NCBI GenBank assembly: GCA_038562375.1
Contig: JBCFAY010000020.1
Coordinates: 1 to 60,764 of the forward strand
Direction: 5' to 3'
From: JBCFAY01 sp038562375
GTDB lineage: Bacteria; Bacillota; Clostridia; Christensenellales; CAG-138
DNA: 60,764 nt
A model generated the notes under the pieces. That model made no database searches and was not told where the DNA came from. It was given only the letters and a program-made list of their open reading frames with translations. The translations under genes and the position numbers were made by a program. Shown here piece by piece: positions 48,475 through 57,723 of the stretch; positions within the stretch are counted from its first letter, which is position 1; every line of letters begins with the position of its first letter.

Positions 48475-50021
48475 ACCGCTTCACCTCCGCACCCTTTTTC
48501 CGTGCCGCCGCCCGCCATCATCAGCCCGATCTCGGCAAGCGTTTTCTCACCGGGGACAAACTCGCCCATGATCCGGCCTTCGTAGAGCGCCAGCACGCGA
48601 TCCGATATGGCAAGCACCTCGTCCAGATCGGAAGAGATCAGGAGGATCCCCGTCCCCTCCGTGCGCTTTTGTAGGAGCAGCTTCTGAATGAATTCGGTCG
48701 CACCGATGTCCAGCCCCCGGCAGGGCTGCGCCGCAATCAGCAGCCTGGGCGCGCGGGAAATCTCCCGCGCGAGCACCACCTTCTGCTGGTTGCCGCCCGA
48801 AAGCGTGCTCATATGCCCCTCCACGCCCGCACATTTGATATTGAAGCGCTCGCACAGCTCCCCGGCTACCCTGCGGACGTTTTTGGGGCGATAGATTCCT
48901 TTTTCAGAAAACGGCGGTCGGTCGCAGTGGATGAGCGCGATGTTTTCCGCCACGCTGAAGTCAAGCACCACGCCGCGGCTGTGGCGATCCTCCGGTATAT
49001 GCGAAAGACCCGCGTCAAGCACCTGTTCAGGCCGCAGGTTGGCCGTTTGCCTGCCGCCGAGCACGATGCTGCCCGATTGCACATGCCGCATGCCGTGGAT
49101 AACCTCCGCGAGCTCTTTCTGGCCGTTGCCGTCCACCCCGGCGATGCCGACGATCTCGCCCGCGCGCACGCAAAGGGAGATTCCTCCGAGCGCAGTGAGC
49201 CCTTTGTCATTCTGGGCATAGACGTCCTTAAGCTCCAGCACCGGGTCCCCCGGCTGCGCCGCCGGACGATCGTACTGGAGGAACACCTCCCTGCCCACCA
49301 TCAGGCTCGCCAGATCCTCCTTGGTGACGCTCTGCGTTTGTACGGTGGTAACGGCCTTGCCTGCCCGCAGCACCGTTACCCGGTGGGAGATGGTCTTGAC
49401 CTCCCAGAGCTTGTGCGAAATAAATATAATAGAGTTGCCCTCGGCAACGATATCACGCAATACCTTGAACAGGTCCTGCACCTCGTTGGGCGTCAGTACA
49501 GCGGTCGGTTCGTCCATAATAAGGATCTCGGCGCCCCGGTAAAGAACCTTTAGAATCTCCACTCGCTGCTGCGCCCCCACCGACAGCTCCGAGACCTTTG
49601 CCCACGGATCGATCTCCAGACCATAGAGCTTAGAAAGCTCCTTCACGCGGTTGGCTGCAAGGTTCAGGTCCAGTTTGAACGGACTGGGCATTTTGGAACA
49701 GAGAATGATGTTTTCCACCACCGTCAGGGTGGGAATCAGCATAAAGTGCTGGTGGATCATACCGATGCGATGCGCGATCGCATCCGCGGGTGAATGCAGC
49801 GTCAGCCGGCTGCCGTTGAGATAGATTTCGCCCTCGTCGGGCGTATACAGGCCATACAGCACGTTCATCAGGGTGGATTTCCCCGCGCCGTTTTCTCCGA
49901 GCAGGGCGTGGATTTCGCCCTTTTCAAGCACAAAATCCACGGAGTCGTTGGCAACCACGCCTTTGAAGCATTTGGTGATTGAGCGCATCTCGAGCGCCGG
50001 CAGAGAACCGCATTTGTCCAT
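48471..50021 (-). CDS. ABC transporter ATPase with two nucleotide-binding domains (nucleoside uptake)
   Basis: The 516-aa protein contains two ABC domains in tandem, as in RbsA and YufO/NupO. Domain 1 has Walker A GENGAGKST, signature LSVGAQQRVEI and Walker B ILIMDEPTAVL. Domain 2 is degenerate: Walker A reads GVDGNGQKEL and Walker B reads LLIAAQPCRGLD without the DE pair, while LSGGNQQKV is intact. One catalytically weak site is normal in this family. It energises import through the two permeases. The gene follows the substrate-binding lipoprotein gene after a hairpin. Confidence 0.94.
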   Translation of the reverse strand: MDKCGSLPALEMRSITKCFKGVVANDSVDFVLEKGEIHALLGENGAGKSTLMNVLYGLYTPDEGEIYLNGSRLTLHSPADAIAHRIGMIHQHFMLIPTLTVVENIILCSKMPSPFKLDLNLAANRVKELSKLYGLEIDPWAKVSELSVGAQQRVEILKVLYRGAEILIMDEPTAVLTPNEVQDLFKVLRDIVAEGNSIIFISHKLWEVKTISHRVTVLRAGKAVTTVQTQSVTKEDLASLMVGREVFLQYDRPAAQPGDPVLELKDVYAQNDKGLTALGGISLCVRAGEIVGIAGVDGNGQKELAEVIHGMRHVQSGSIVLGGRQTANLRPEQVLDAGLSHIPEDRHSRGVVLDFSVAENIALIHCDRPPFSEKGIYRPKNVRRVAGELCERFNIKCAGVEGHMSTLSGGNQQKVVLAREISRAPRLLIAAQPCRGLDIGATEFIQKLLLQKRTEGTGILLISSDLDEVLAISDRVLALYEGRIMGEFVPGEKTLAEIGLMMAGGGTEKGCGGEAV

Positions 50022-50070
50022 CTAAGCTCACCTCAATCTGATTGGGCGAATCCGTTTGATAGAAAAGGCA

Positions 50071-50099
50071 GCCCGGCGGAAGATATCCTTCCGCCGGGC
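50071..50099 (-). terminator. Intercistronic hairpin between the BMP lipoprotein and ATPase genes
   Basis: Twelve-bp stem GCCCGGCGGAAG/CTTCCGCCGGGC with a 5-nt loop and no strong T run. In ABC operons such hairpins commonly lower read-through so the binding protein is made in excess. Confidence 0.7.
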
Positions 50100-50108
50100 G
50101 GAAAAGGA

Positions 50109-51188
50109 TCAGCTTTCGAACCCGGATTTGGGCAGGATCCCCTGCTCTTTGAGCGAACCGTCCAGTATGCCTGCGTAGATCTCCTTCATTTTGGAGACGA
50201 CTGCGTCCGGAACCGCCTGGCCGTTCATATCGTAGAATTCAGACAAGCGGATGACGTTGTCCTTGGCCCCCACCAGTTTCAGCTCCGGTTTAAAATCGTC
50301 CGAAAGCGCAAACTCGATGGCGGAGTACACCACATCGCCGATATCCTGTATGGCGGAGAAGGGAACAGTGCCCGGCGCGATCTCATGCTGATCGTCGATA
50401 TAGCCGATGGCATAGATGCCCTTGCCCTTTGCGGCGTCAATGGTGCCCAGGCCCGCTTGCCCGGTGTTGGAGCAGACGACGTCCGCGCCCTGCTCGATCA
50501 TGCTCAGAGTCGCTTCTGTTCCCTTGGCGATGTCCGTCCAGCTGTCCAGGTAGTTAATGATGACATTGCAGTTCTGGTTGACGTATTTGGCGCCGGCTTC
50601 AAATCCTTTGGAAGCGTCCACCACGGGCGGCAGCGACTTGCCGCCGATCATACCCACGGTGTTGCTCTTGGTGATAAGACCGGCGAAGGCGCCGGCCAGG
50701 AAGCCGCATTCGGGCGTGTTGGGGCGGAAGTTGGCCAGATTGGGTTCCTGCGCCTGCTGCCCGTTGACGATCACAAAACGGATATCGGGATAATCCTTTG
50801 ATACCTTGACGGCCGTCTCGTTGAAATCCGCAGAGGAAAACACGATCACGTCATAGCCGAGCGACGCGTAATCCCGGGCGGCCGGTTCCATATCCACCAA
50901 TTGGAGGCTTTCGGTATAGGCGGTTTCGATCCCGAACTTCTCTTGCGCCGCCACAAGTCCGCGGTAGGAGGATTCGCTCCACCCCGCATCGTTGACGGTG
51001 CCCGTGAGCAGCAGCGCAACCTTCTTATTGTCGGCTGGGGTTTCCTGCGTTGCACCGGGTGTATTCTGCGCAGCCGGTTGTCCGGAAGGCGTGTCGGTCG
51101 CGGACGTAGTGCCGCCGGAGCAGGAGGCGAAAAGTCCTGTTACAAGAGCAAGGGCCAAGAGCAAAGCGATGGTTCTTCTCTTTCTCAT
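50109..51188 (-). CDS. BMP/PnrA-family nucleoside-binding lipoprotein
   Basis: The 359-aa protein is the substrate-binding component. The N-terminus MRKRRTIALLLALALVTGLFASC is a lipoprotein signal with lipobox FASC, followed by a Ser/Thr/Pro linker. The mature domain shows KVALLLTGTVNDAGWSESSYRG, GYDVIVFSSADF, GFLAGAFAGLITKSNTVGMIGG and GADVVCSNTGQAGLG, all typical of PnrA-type purine nucleoside receptors. ATG 51188 is preferred (AAAGGA nine bases upstream) over the ATGs at 51197 and 51230. It is the first gene of the operon and is preceded by a sigma-A promoter. Confidence 0.93.
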   Translation of the reverse strand: MRKRRTIALLLALALVTGLFASCSGGTTSATDTPSGQPAAQNTPGATQETPADNKKVALLLTGTVNDAGWSESSYRGLVAAQEKFGIETAYTESLQLVDMEPAARDYASLGYDVIVFSSADFNETAVKVSKDYPDIRFVIVNGQQAQEPNLANFRPNTPECGFLAGAFAGLITKSNTVGMIGGKSLPPVVDASKGFEAGAKYVNQNCNVIINYLDSWTDIAKGTEATLSMIEQGADVVCSNTGQAGLGTIDAAKGKGIYAIGYIDDQHEIAPGTVPFSAIQDIGDVVYSAIEFALSDDFKPELKLVGAKDNVIRLSEFYDMNGQAVPDAVVSKMKEIYAGILDGSLKEQGILPKSGFES

Positions 51189-51247
51189 AGGTTTCATTCC
51201 TTTCTCGAATTGGGAATTTCTTTCGCTCATCGGATGACTTTATGTGT

Positions 51248-51276
51248 ATTGTAATAGTCACCATGGATCCTGTCAA
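51248..51276 (-). promoter_or_regulatory. Sigma-A promoter of the nucleoside transporter operon
   Basis: On the minus strand TTGACA (51276-51271), 17 bp, TACAAT (51253-51248), about 60 bp before the lipoprotein start. Confidence 0.8.
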
Positions 51277-51590
51277 TAATATTTTTTAGAAATATGATAA
51301 TTTCCTACGGTTCGATTGCAAAGATTGATCTATCAAACGAAAGAAGATGCTATACCTCTCAGCATGGCTGGGCAGAAATCTTTTAAGCGTAAATCACATA
51401 AAACCAATGATGGTTTTTGCCATAAAGCCCCGGCTCGAAGCAAGGATAGCACATCGACCGTTGTTGTTATGGTTGCTAAGGTGCGATTCTTTTTGACATG
51501 ACCCCGTAAGCCGCGCCACCTTATGCGCGACACTATCCGCAGAAAAAGCTGTTTCGACCGATGTCCAATTAGATATATTTTCCATCCATA
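51277..51590. other. Gene-free stretch between the transporter operon and cas3
   Basis: No convincing gene is visible. The short open frames here have no ribosome binding sites or motifs. The region is the divergent intergenic space holding the two operons' promoters at its edges. Confidence 0.5.
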
Positions 51591-51619
51591 TTTACAGCGC
51601 ATGGAGAAAAATGTACTAT
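51591..51619 (+). promoter_or_regulatory. Candidate sigma-A promoter of the cas operon
   Basis: TTTACA (51591-51596), 17 bp, TACTAT (51614-51619). Transcription would begin near 51626, about 54 bases before the cas3 start chosen here. Confidence 0.6.
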
Positions 51620-51679
51620 TATGGTATCTATTATCCGTTCTCGTTTACTGATCTCTACGGTCAAATTAACGGAGGCCTT

Positions 51680-54106
51680 ATGTTCGCCGCTCATATCAGA
51701 GAGGATGGCACCGAGCAATCGGTGGAGCAACATCTTTTGGGAGTCGCAGCTTTGGGCGGATGCTTCGGGGAAAAAATGGAGCTTAGCTACCTTGCGCAGC
51801 TGATCGGCATGCTGCACGACTTTGGCAAGTACACCGCCGCATTCGACGCATACATTCGCTATTCCCATCTTCACCCCGAGGATCGCAGCTTAAGAGGCAA
51901 AATTCCTCATGCGCTTCAAGGCGCGCTCTATTTCTGCGAACGCTTAGGCAGCACATCGCCGCCTAGGCGTGCGGCCGCAACCGCGGCGCTTTGCGTTGCC
52001 TCCCATCACGGCGGCCTGATGGACTGCGTTTCTCCCGATGGCGAGCTGCTCTTCTATAAACAGCTGGAACGGAGCGACCCCAAGCTTCACTATTCGGAGG
52101 CCCGTGAAAATTATCTGCGCGAATGCGCTTTGGCGATTGAATTTGATTCCCTATTCGCGCGGGCAGCGGAGGAATTTGCCGCACTGATGGAGCGTCTTAA
52201 AGAGCAAAAGCTGTTGTGCAAATTCAATCTGCACCTCGTTGTGCGCTTCCTGTTCAGTTGCCTAATCGACGCCGATAGGTACGATACATATTGCTTCTCT
52301 GCGGGCACATCGCCGAACAGCCCTTCCCCGCCGCCCTGGGCGATAATGTTGGAACGTCTGGAGGGATACCTGCGCCGTAAGAATCCGGTGCCGTTCCCCC
52401 CGAAGCGGGCGGCAGAGCTGCTCGCTGCCGATGGTTCCGGGCCTACGCCCGGAGAGCATATCGGGCTGATACGCGCCGCCATCTCCATGCGCTGCCATGG
52501 CGCGGCGCAATACCCCACCGGAATCTATCGCCTGAGCGTCCCTACCGGCGGCGGCAAGACGCTTTCCAGCCTGCGCTTCGCGCTAGCGCACGCGCTAAAG
52601 CACGGGAAGGATCGCATCATCTACGTGATTCCGTTTACAACAATTTTGGACCAGAACGCGGCCGTCATACGCGAGGCGCTGGGCAGCGAGGCACGTATAC
52701 TGGAGCATCATTCCAACGTATTACCCGAAAAGCAGCCCGATAGCGAGGATTACGAACTGCTGACCGAACGCTGGAATAGCGATGTGATATTGACCACCAT
52801 GGTGCAGTTTCTCAACACGCTGTTTGCAGGCGGCACACGCAGCGCGCGCAGGATGCACAGCCTGTGTAACGCCGTGCTGATATTCGACGAGATACAGACC
52901 ATCCCCGTCAAATGCATCAACCTGTTCAATCAGGCTCTGAATTTTTTGTGCCGCGCATGCAACAGCACCGTGGTGCTCTGTACGGCTACGCAGCCGGAGT
53001 TATCCTGCGTAGAGCGGCCTTTGCTCTTTAGCGAGCATCCCGAGCTGATTCCCGAAACCGTTTCGCTGTTTCGTGCCCTCCGACGCACGCGCATCGTGGA
53101 TAGCCGCGCGCCCGGCGGCTATACGCCGGAGTTGCTGGCGGATTTTTGGTTTGAGCGGATGGCAGGGCTCCATACCGGCCTTGCGGTGCTCAACACCAAA
53201 AAGGATGCCCGCGCGCTGTACAAGGAGGTATGCCGACGCAACGGGCTGTTGCCCGATGGGGAACGTTATCAAATATATCATTTAAGCGCTGCCATGTGCC
53301 CTGCGCACCGCCGCCGTGCACTCGACGCAATGCTTTCGGAAATGAAGGCTGGGCGCGTGCTCTGCATCAGCACGCAGCTAATAGAAGCCGGGGTGGATAT
53401 CTCCTTCCATCTCGCCATCCGCGCGCTGGCGGGGCTTGATTCTGTCGCGCAGACGGCGGGCCGCTGCAACCGCAACGCCGAGGCTGCGCTGCGGGAGGTA
53501 TACATCGTCAATATCGCGGGCGAGCGCCTGGGGAATCTCCCCGAAATCGAATTGGGCAAGCAGGCTGCGCAGAACGTGCTGGACTCCAGGCGCTTCGATG
53601 CGGATTCCCTGCTCTCCCCCGAGGCGATGGAACTGTATTATTCCATGTACTATGCCTATATAAAGAATAAAATGGACTATCCGCTCCATAATGCGGGTCT
53701 TGGCCCTTCCGCCACGCTGTATGATCTTTTGGGGGATAACCGCCTCGGCTGCGGAGTTAACCCCAATCAAACGAAAAACCTGCCCCTTGCGCAGGCGTTT
53801 GGAACCGCGGGCAGGCTTTTTGAGGCCATAGAGAACACCGCAACGCTCCTGGTGTCCTTTGGGGAGGGTGAACAACTCATAGAGGCGCTACGATGCGGCG
53901 AACTGCGCATGGCGGAACGCAAAAAAATACTGCGCCGGGCACAGCAGTATTCAGTCAACATCTATGAAGACGCAAAAAAACAGCTGGAAAAGGAGGGGGC
54001 GATTGAAGTGCTGCCGGATGGAATCCTTGTCCTGAATAAACGCTTTTACCACGACGAGTATGGCGTAACCACTCAGGGCGAAAAAATGGAACTGCTCACT
54101 ATATAA
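51680..54106 (+). CDS. cas3: CRISPR-associated helicase-nuclease Cas3 (type I-C, HD plus DExH)
   Basis: The 808-aa protein unites an N-terminal HD nuclease and a superfamily 2 helicase. HD residues include QHLLGVA (His18), LHDFGK (His46-Asp47), IPHALQGA (His77) and ASHHGG. The helicase has Walker A PTGGGKT (about 288), motif II FDEIQ (about 402-406), VLCTATQPEL and motif VI AQTAGRCNRN. Cas3 is recruited by Cascade to unwind and degrade targeted DNA. ATG 51680 has GGAGG six bases upstream; an ATG 23 codons earlier lies within the predicted promoter and was rejected. It is the first gene of a seven-gene cas operon. Confidence 0.96.
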   Translation: MFAAHIREDGTEQSVEQHLLGVAALGGCFGEKMELSYLAQLIGMLHDFGKYTAAFDAYIRYSHLHPEDRSLRGKIPHALQGALYFCERLGSTSPPRRAAATAALCVASHHGGLMDCVSPDGELLFYKQLERSDPKLHYSEARENYLRECALAIEFDSLFARAAEEFAALMERLKEQKLLCKFNLHLVVRFLFSCLIDADRYDTYCFSAGTSPNSPSPPPWAIMLERLEGYLRRKNPVPFPPKRAAELLAADGSGPTPGEHIGLIRAAISMRCHGAAQYPTGIYRLSVPTGGGKTLSSLRFALAHALKHGKDRIIYVIPFTTILDQNAAVIREALGSEARILEHHSNVLPEKQPDSEDYELLTERWNSDVILTTMVQFLNTLFAGGTRSARRMHSLCNAVLIFDEIQTIPVKCINLFNQALNFLCRACNSTVVLCTATQPELSCVERPLLFSEHPELIPETVSLFRALRRTRIVDSRAPGGYTPELLADFWFERMAGLHTGLAVLNTKKDARALYKEVCRRNGLLPDGERYQIYHLSAAMCPAHRRRALDAMLSEMKAGRVLCISTQLIEAGVDISFHLAIRALAGLDSVAQTAGRCNRNAEAALREVYIVNIAGERLGNLPEIELGKQAAQNVLDSRRFDADSLLSPEAMELYYSMYYAYIKNKMDYPLHNAGLGPSATLYDLLGDNRLGCGVNPNQTKNLPLAQAFGTAGRLFEAIENTATLLVSFGEGEQLIEALRCGELRMAERKKILRRAQQYSVNIYEDAKKQLEKEGAIEVLPDGILVLNKRFYHDEYGVTTQGEKMELLTI

Positions 54107-54123
54107 GGAAAGAAGGAGGTTTT

Positions 54124-54858
54124 ATGGAGCAACGAAACAGCGTTGAATTCCTGGTTACGGGCCGCTACGCGCTGTTCAGTGACCCTGTCACGCGTGTGGG
54201 CGGGGAAAAATTCTCCTACCAGATTCCCACGTACCAGGCGCTCAAGGGAATACTCGAAAGCGTTTACTGGAAGCCGACTTTGATTTGGTTTATTGACGAC
54301 CTGCGGGTGATGAAGCCTATCCGCACGCAGTCCCAGGGCGTACGCCCCATAGGCTATTACGGCGGAAATTCACTTTCGCTCTACACCTACCTCAAGGACA
54401 TCGCTTACCAGGTGCGCGCGCATTTTGAATGGAACCCGTACCGACCGGATTTGACCTTTGACCGCAACGAGCACAAGCACCACAACATCGCAAAGCGCAT
54501 GATCGAGCGCGGCGGTCGGCGGGACATATTCCTGGGTACGCGCGAGTGCCAGGGATATGTGGAGCCCTGCATGTTCGGGGAGGACAATGGCGCATACGAT
54601 TCTTATGGCGAGCTGGATTTCGGGCTGATGGTACATGGACTGGATTACCCGGATGAAACGGGCAAGGATGAGCTCTGTCTACGCCTGTGGCGGGCCGTGA
54701 TGAAGGACGGCGTGGTGCATTTCCCCCGCCCCGAGGAGTGCACAATACGGCGCGCTATCAGAAAAGCGGAGGCGAGCACGTTTACGGCCGGCAAAAACTT
54801 CTCCGGACTGGAGGAGGAAGGGCTTAGCGCACTGTTGGAAGGCGGCGATGACTCTTGA
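54124..54858 (+). CDS. cas5c: Cas5c, crRNA-processing Cascade subunit
   Basis: The 244-aa protein is the type I-C Cas5 (Cas5d), which replaces Cas6 by cleaving the repeat RNA and caps the 5' handle of the crRNA. Family segments are EFLVTGRYALFSDPVTRVGGEKFSY, PTYQALKGILESVYWKPTLIW and QSQGVRPIGYYGG, with a FLGTRECQGYVEPC stretch. No cas6 is present, as expected for this subtype. AGGAGG precedes ATG 54124, 17 bp after cas3. Confidence 0.95.
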   Translation: MEQRNSVEFLVTGRYALFSDPVTRVGGEKFSYQIPTYQALKGILESVYWKPTLIWFIDDLRVMKPIRTQSQGVRPIGYYGGNSLSLYTYLKDIAYQVRAHFEWNPYRPDLTFDRNEHKHHNIAKRMIERGGRRDIFLGTRECQGYVEPCMFGEDNGAYDSYGELDFGLMVHGLDYPDETGKDELCLRLWRAVMKDGVVHFPRPEECTIRRAIRKAEASTFTAGKNFSGLEEEGLSALLEGGDDS

Positions 54859-56852
54859 GCTGGATGCAGAAGTTGTACGAAACATACGAAAACTGCACCG
54901 GAATCGTCGGCCAGCTTTCTGCTGACGGCAAAGTGCTGTTGCCTATCGGCCACACGTTGATCAAGGCGCATATCACGATCACCATCGACGTGCAAGGAAA
55001 TTTACTCCGTGCCGAAGCGCTGGAGGACCGCGGCGAGACCATCGCACCCTGCACGGAGGAATCTGACAGCCGCTCGGGCACGCGCCCCGTTCCGCATCCG
55101 CTGGTGGACAAGCTGCAGTACCTCGCGGGTGATTATATGCTATACGCCGCCGATGATAAGGATGTCTCCTGGGCGTATGAGCAGTACCTGAAGGAGCTTC
55201 GTGAATGGTGCGACTCTCCTCATGCTCACCCCAAGGTACAGGCCATACTCGCCTATATCGCGAAAGGTCGCCTCATCGAAGATCTCGTCGCGCAACGCAT
55301 ACTGCATCTGGATTCCAACGGCAAAGTGCTGGATAAATGGAGCGGTACAAAGGAGCATACGCCGGAGATATTCAAGATCCCCAACTGCACGCCGAGCAAG
55401 GTGTCCGTTCGCTTCCGGGTACTAGGCCTTTCGGGCGATGACCGCGTGTGGATGGATGCTGCGGTGCGCGAAAGCTTCCTTGGCTACCTTCCTCAGCAGC
55501 AGCAAAAGGTGAAAGAAGCAAAGGAAAAGGAACTGGAACGGCCGGAGAATCCGCCGGGCAATCGCCTTTGCTATTTGACCGGCAAAGTAGTTCCGTATAT
55601 GGATATGCACCCCAAAAAAATCGTCAACACGCTGGCCAACGCCAAGCTGGTTTCCGCCAACGACTTCAGCGGACTTACCTACCGCGGCCGCTTCGACGCA
55701 CAGGGCGAGGCGCTCAGTATCGGCTATGAGGCTTCGCTCAAGGCACATTACGCTTTACGTTATCTGGTGGAAACGCGCGGCATTCACTGCGGCACGCAGA
55801 CGATTGTTGCCTGGGGCACTAAAAACGAGTCCCTTCCCCCGCCCGTCTCGGACAGCGACGAATACATCCCCGATGAGGAAGCAACGGCCGCCGATCTCCA
55901 CTTGGATGCCGAAGTGCGCACCGAGGCCGCCTATGCGCAGCGGCTAAAAAAGGCGTTGTACGGAGGGAAGTACGACCGGTTGGATCAGCATGCCGACGTC
56001 GTCGTGATGGCGCTCGACTGCGCCACGGTGGGCAGGCTTTCCATTACGTTCTACAGGGAGCTCAAGGGAAACGAGTATCTGGAGCGTATCTATCAATGGC
56101 ACACGCGCTGTATCTGGTTGCATTCCAAAAAGGGCGGGGACGGCGCGTATCATACCTATATCGGTGCGCCTTCCTCCCGCGATATCGCGCTGGCGGCATA
56201 CGGAAGAAACGTGGACGACAAGGTACAGCGGGCCACCGTGGAACGGCTATTGCCCTGCATCTTCAGCGGCACGCGCATTCCGTCCGATCTTGTGCACGCC
56301 GCCGTCACACGCGCATCGCAGCCCATGGCAATGGAACGCTGGGAATGGAACAGAACGTTAAGTATCGCATGCGCACTCTATAACAAGCAGCATGAAAAGG
56401 AGGAATTGGGCTTGGCATTGAATGAATCAAGAAAGGAACGCAGCTACCTGTTCGGCAGGCTGCTGGCGGTAGCCGATCAGCTCGAATACAGGGCGTTGCT
56501 GGATGCGGGCGAAAAACGGGAAACCAACGCGATGCGCCTGATGAGCGCCTTCGCGCAGAGGCCGGTTAAGACCTGGACGGTCATCGCGGGCCGTTTGCGT
56601 TCGTATCAGAAAAAGCTGGGCGGGCTCTCGCGCTATTATGACGACCTCATCACGCGCATCATGAGCATGTTTGACGAAGGGGATTATGATTCCGTGAAGG
56701 ACAAGCCCCTGGACGGTCTGTACTTGTTGGGCTATCACAACCAAAGGCAGGCGTTCCTTGATGCTATTAAGGAAGCAAAGGTAAAGAAGGATGCCGAAAA
56801 GCTCAGCGCACTGGGCAATGTTGCACAAAGTATAGAAAGCGAGGAAGAATAG
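54855..56852 (+). CDS. cas8c: Cas8c (Csd1), large subunit of type I-C Cascade
   Basis: The 665-aa protein is the type I-C large subunit that recognises the PAM and contacts the non-target strand. Recognisable parts are LYETYENCTGIVG at the N-terminus, VRFRVLGLSGDDRVW, NRLCYLTGKVVPYMDMHPKKI, AYGRNVDDKVQRATVERLLPCIFSGTRIPSDLVHAAVTRASQP and the helical C-terminal segment YLFGRLLAVADQLEYRALL. Translation probably begins at TTG 54855, overlapping the cas5c stop; an ATG at 54864 is also possible. In type I-C loci an internal start in cas8c can yield a small Cas11-like subunit, which I could not resolve here. Confidence 0.95.
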   Translation: MSWMQKLYETYENCTGIVGQLSADGKVLLPIGHTLIKAHITITIDVQGNLLRAEALEDRGETIAPCTEESDSRSGTRPVPHPLVDKLQYLAGDYMLYAADDKDVSWAYEQYLKELREWCDSPHAHPKVQAILAYIAKGRLIEDLVAQRILHLDSNGKVLDKWSGTKEHTPEIFKIPNCTPSKVSVRFRVLGLSGDDRVWMDAAVRESFLGYLPQQQQKVKEAKEKELERPENPPGNRLCYLTGKVVPYMDMHPKKIVNTLANAKLVSANDFSGLTYRGRFDAQGEALSIGYEASLKAHYALRYLVETRGIHCGTQTIVAWGTKNESLPPPVSDSDEYIPDEEATAADLHLDAEVRTEAAYAQRLKKALYGGKYDRLDQHADVVVMALDCATVGRLSITFYRELKGNEYLERIYQWHTRCIWLHSKKGGDGAYHTYIGAPSSRDIALAAYGRNVDDKVQRATVERLLPCIFSGTRIPSDLVHAAVTRASQPMAMERWEWNRTLSIACALYNKQHEKEELGLALNESRKERSYLFGRLLAVADQLEYRALLDAGEKRETNAMRLMSAFAQRPVKTWTVIAGRLRSYQKKLGGLSRYYDDLITRIMSMFDEGDYDSVKDKPLDGLYLLGYHNQRQAFLDAIKEAKVKKDAEKLSALGNVAQSIESEEE

Positions 56853-56853
56853 C

Positions 56854-57723
56854 ATGAGCCTTTCCAACAAAATCGATTTTGCGGTGCTCTTTACGGTACG
56901 GCGCGCCAACCCCAACGGAGACCCCTTGAACGGCAACCGTCCCCGCATCGACTATGACGGCTTCGGCGAGGTATCCGACGTATGTCTCAAGCGCAAGCTG
57001 CGTAACCGCCTGCAGGATATGGGCGAGAGTATATTCGTGCAGTCCGACGACCGCAGGGACGATGCATTCAAAAGCCTGAAGGAGCGGGCTGAGGGGTGCA
57101 AAGCCGTCATGGAGTATAACGACGGCAAACAGCCGGAGCAGTTTGCGCAGGTCGCCTGCGAACAGTGGTTCGACGTGCGCGCATTCGGTCAAGTGTTCGC
57201 CTACAAAAAACTAGGTACTGCAAGCAACGTCTCAGTAGGCGTACGTGGGCCGGTCTCCATCCAGAGCGCGGTGAGCGCTTCGCCGATCATGACCAGTGAG
57301 ATGCAGATTACCAAGAGCGTCAACAACGAGCCCTCTGCCAAGGAAGGCGGTGGCAAGTCCTCGGACACCATGGGTACCAAGCACCGCGTGGATTTCGGAC
57401 TGTACCTGGCTTACGGTAGTATCAATACGCAGCTTGCCCAAAAGACGGGCTTCTCGAACGAGGATGCCGAAAAGCTGCATCAGGCGCTCATCACCCTGTT
57501 TGAAAACGACGCGTCCTCCGCCCGCCCGGACGGCAGTATGGAGGTCGTACGGGTGTACTGGTGGAAACACAACTCGGCAACCGGCCAGTATTCCTCCGCC
57601 AAGGTGCATCGAAGCCTGCAGGTCAAGCCCAAGGATGGCGTGGACCCGCGCGCGCTGGAGAATTTCGATATCACGTTCACGCCGCTTGGGGGCCTGACGC
57701 CCGAAGTATATGACGCCATATGA
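56854..57723 (+). CDS. cas7c: Cas7c (Csd2), Cascade backbone subunit
   Basis: The 289-aa RAMP-fold protein polymerises along the crRNA spacer. Its N-terminus (NKIDFAVLFTVRRANPNGDPLNGNRPR) with the glycine-rich NPNGDP loop is the signature of Csd2/Csh2 proteins, followed by DVCLKRKLRNRLQDMG and GVRGPVSIQSAVS. AGGAAGAATAGC precedes ATG 56854, 1 bp after the cas8c stop. The end overlaps cas4 by 14 bases. Confidence 0.96.
   Translation: MSLSNKIDFAVLFTVRRANPNGDPLNGNRPRIDYDGFGEVSDVCLKRKLRNRLQDMGESIFVQSDDRRDDAFKSLKERAEGCKAVMEYNDGKQPEQFAQVACEQWFDVRAFGQVFAYKKLGTASNVSVGVRGPVSIQSAVSASPIMTSEMQITKSVNNEPSAKEGGGKSSDTMGTKHRVDFGLYLAYGSINTQLAQKTGFSNEDAEKLHQALITLFENDASSARPDGSMEVVRVYWWKHNSATGQYSSAKVHRSLQVKPKDGVDPRALENFDITFTPLGGLTPEVYDAI

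Noticed and set aside
51611..51679. An earlier ATG for cas3, adding 23 residues (YYYGIYYPFSF...)
   Set aside because: It falls inside the predicted promoter and has no ribosome binding site, whereas ATG 51680 has GGAGG at proper spacing and begins at the conserved HD-domain start.
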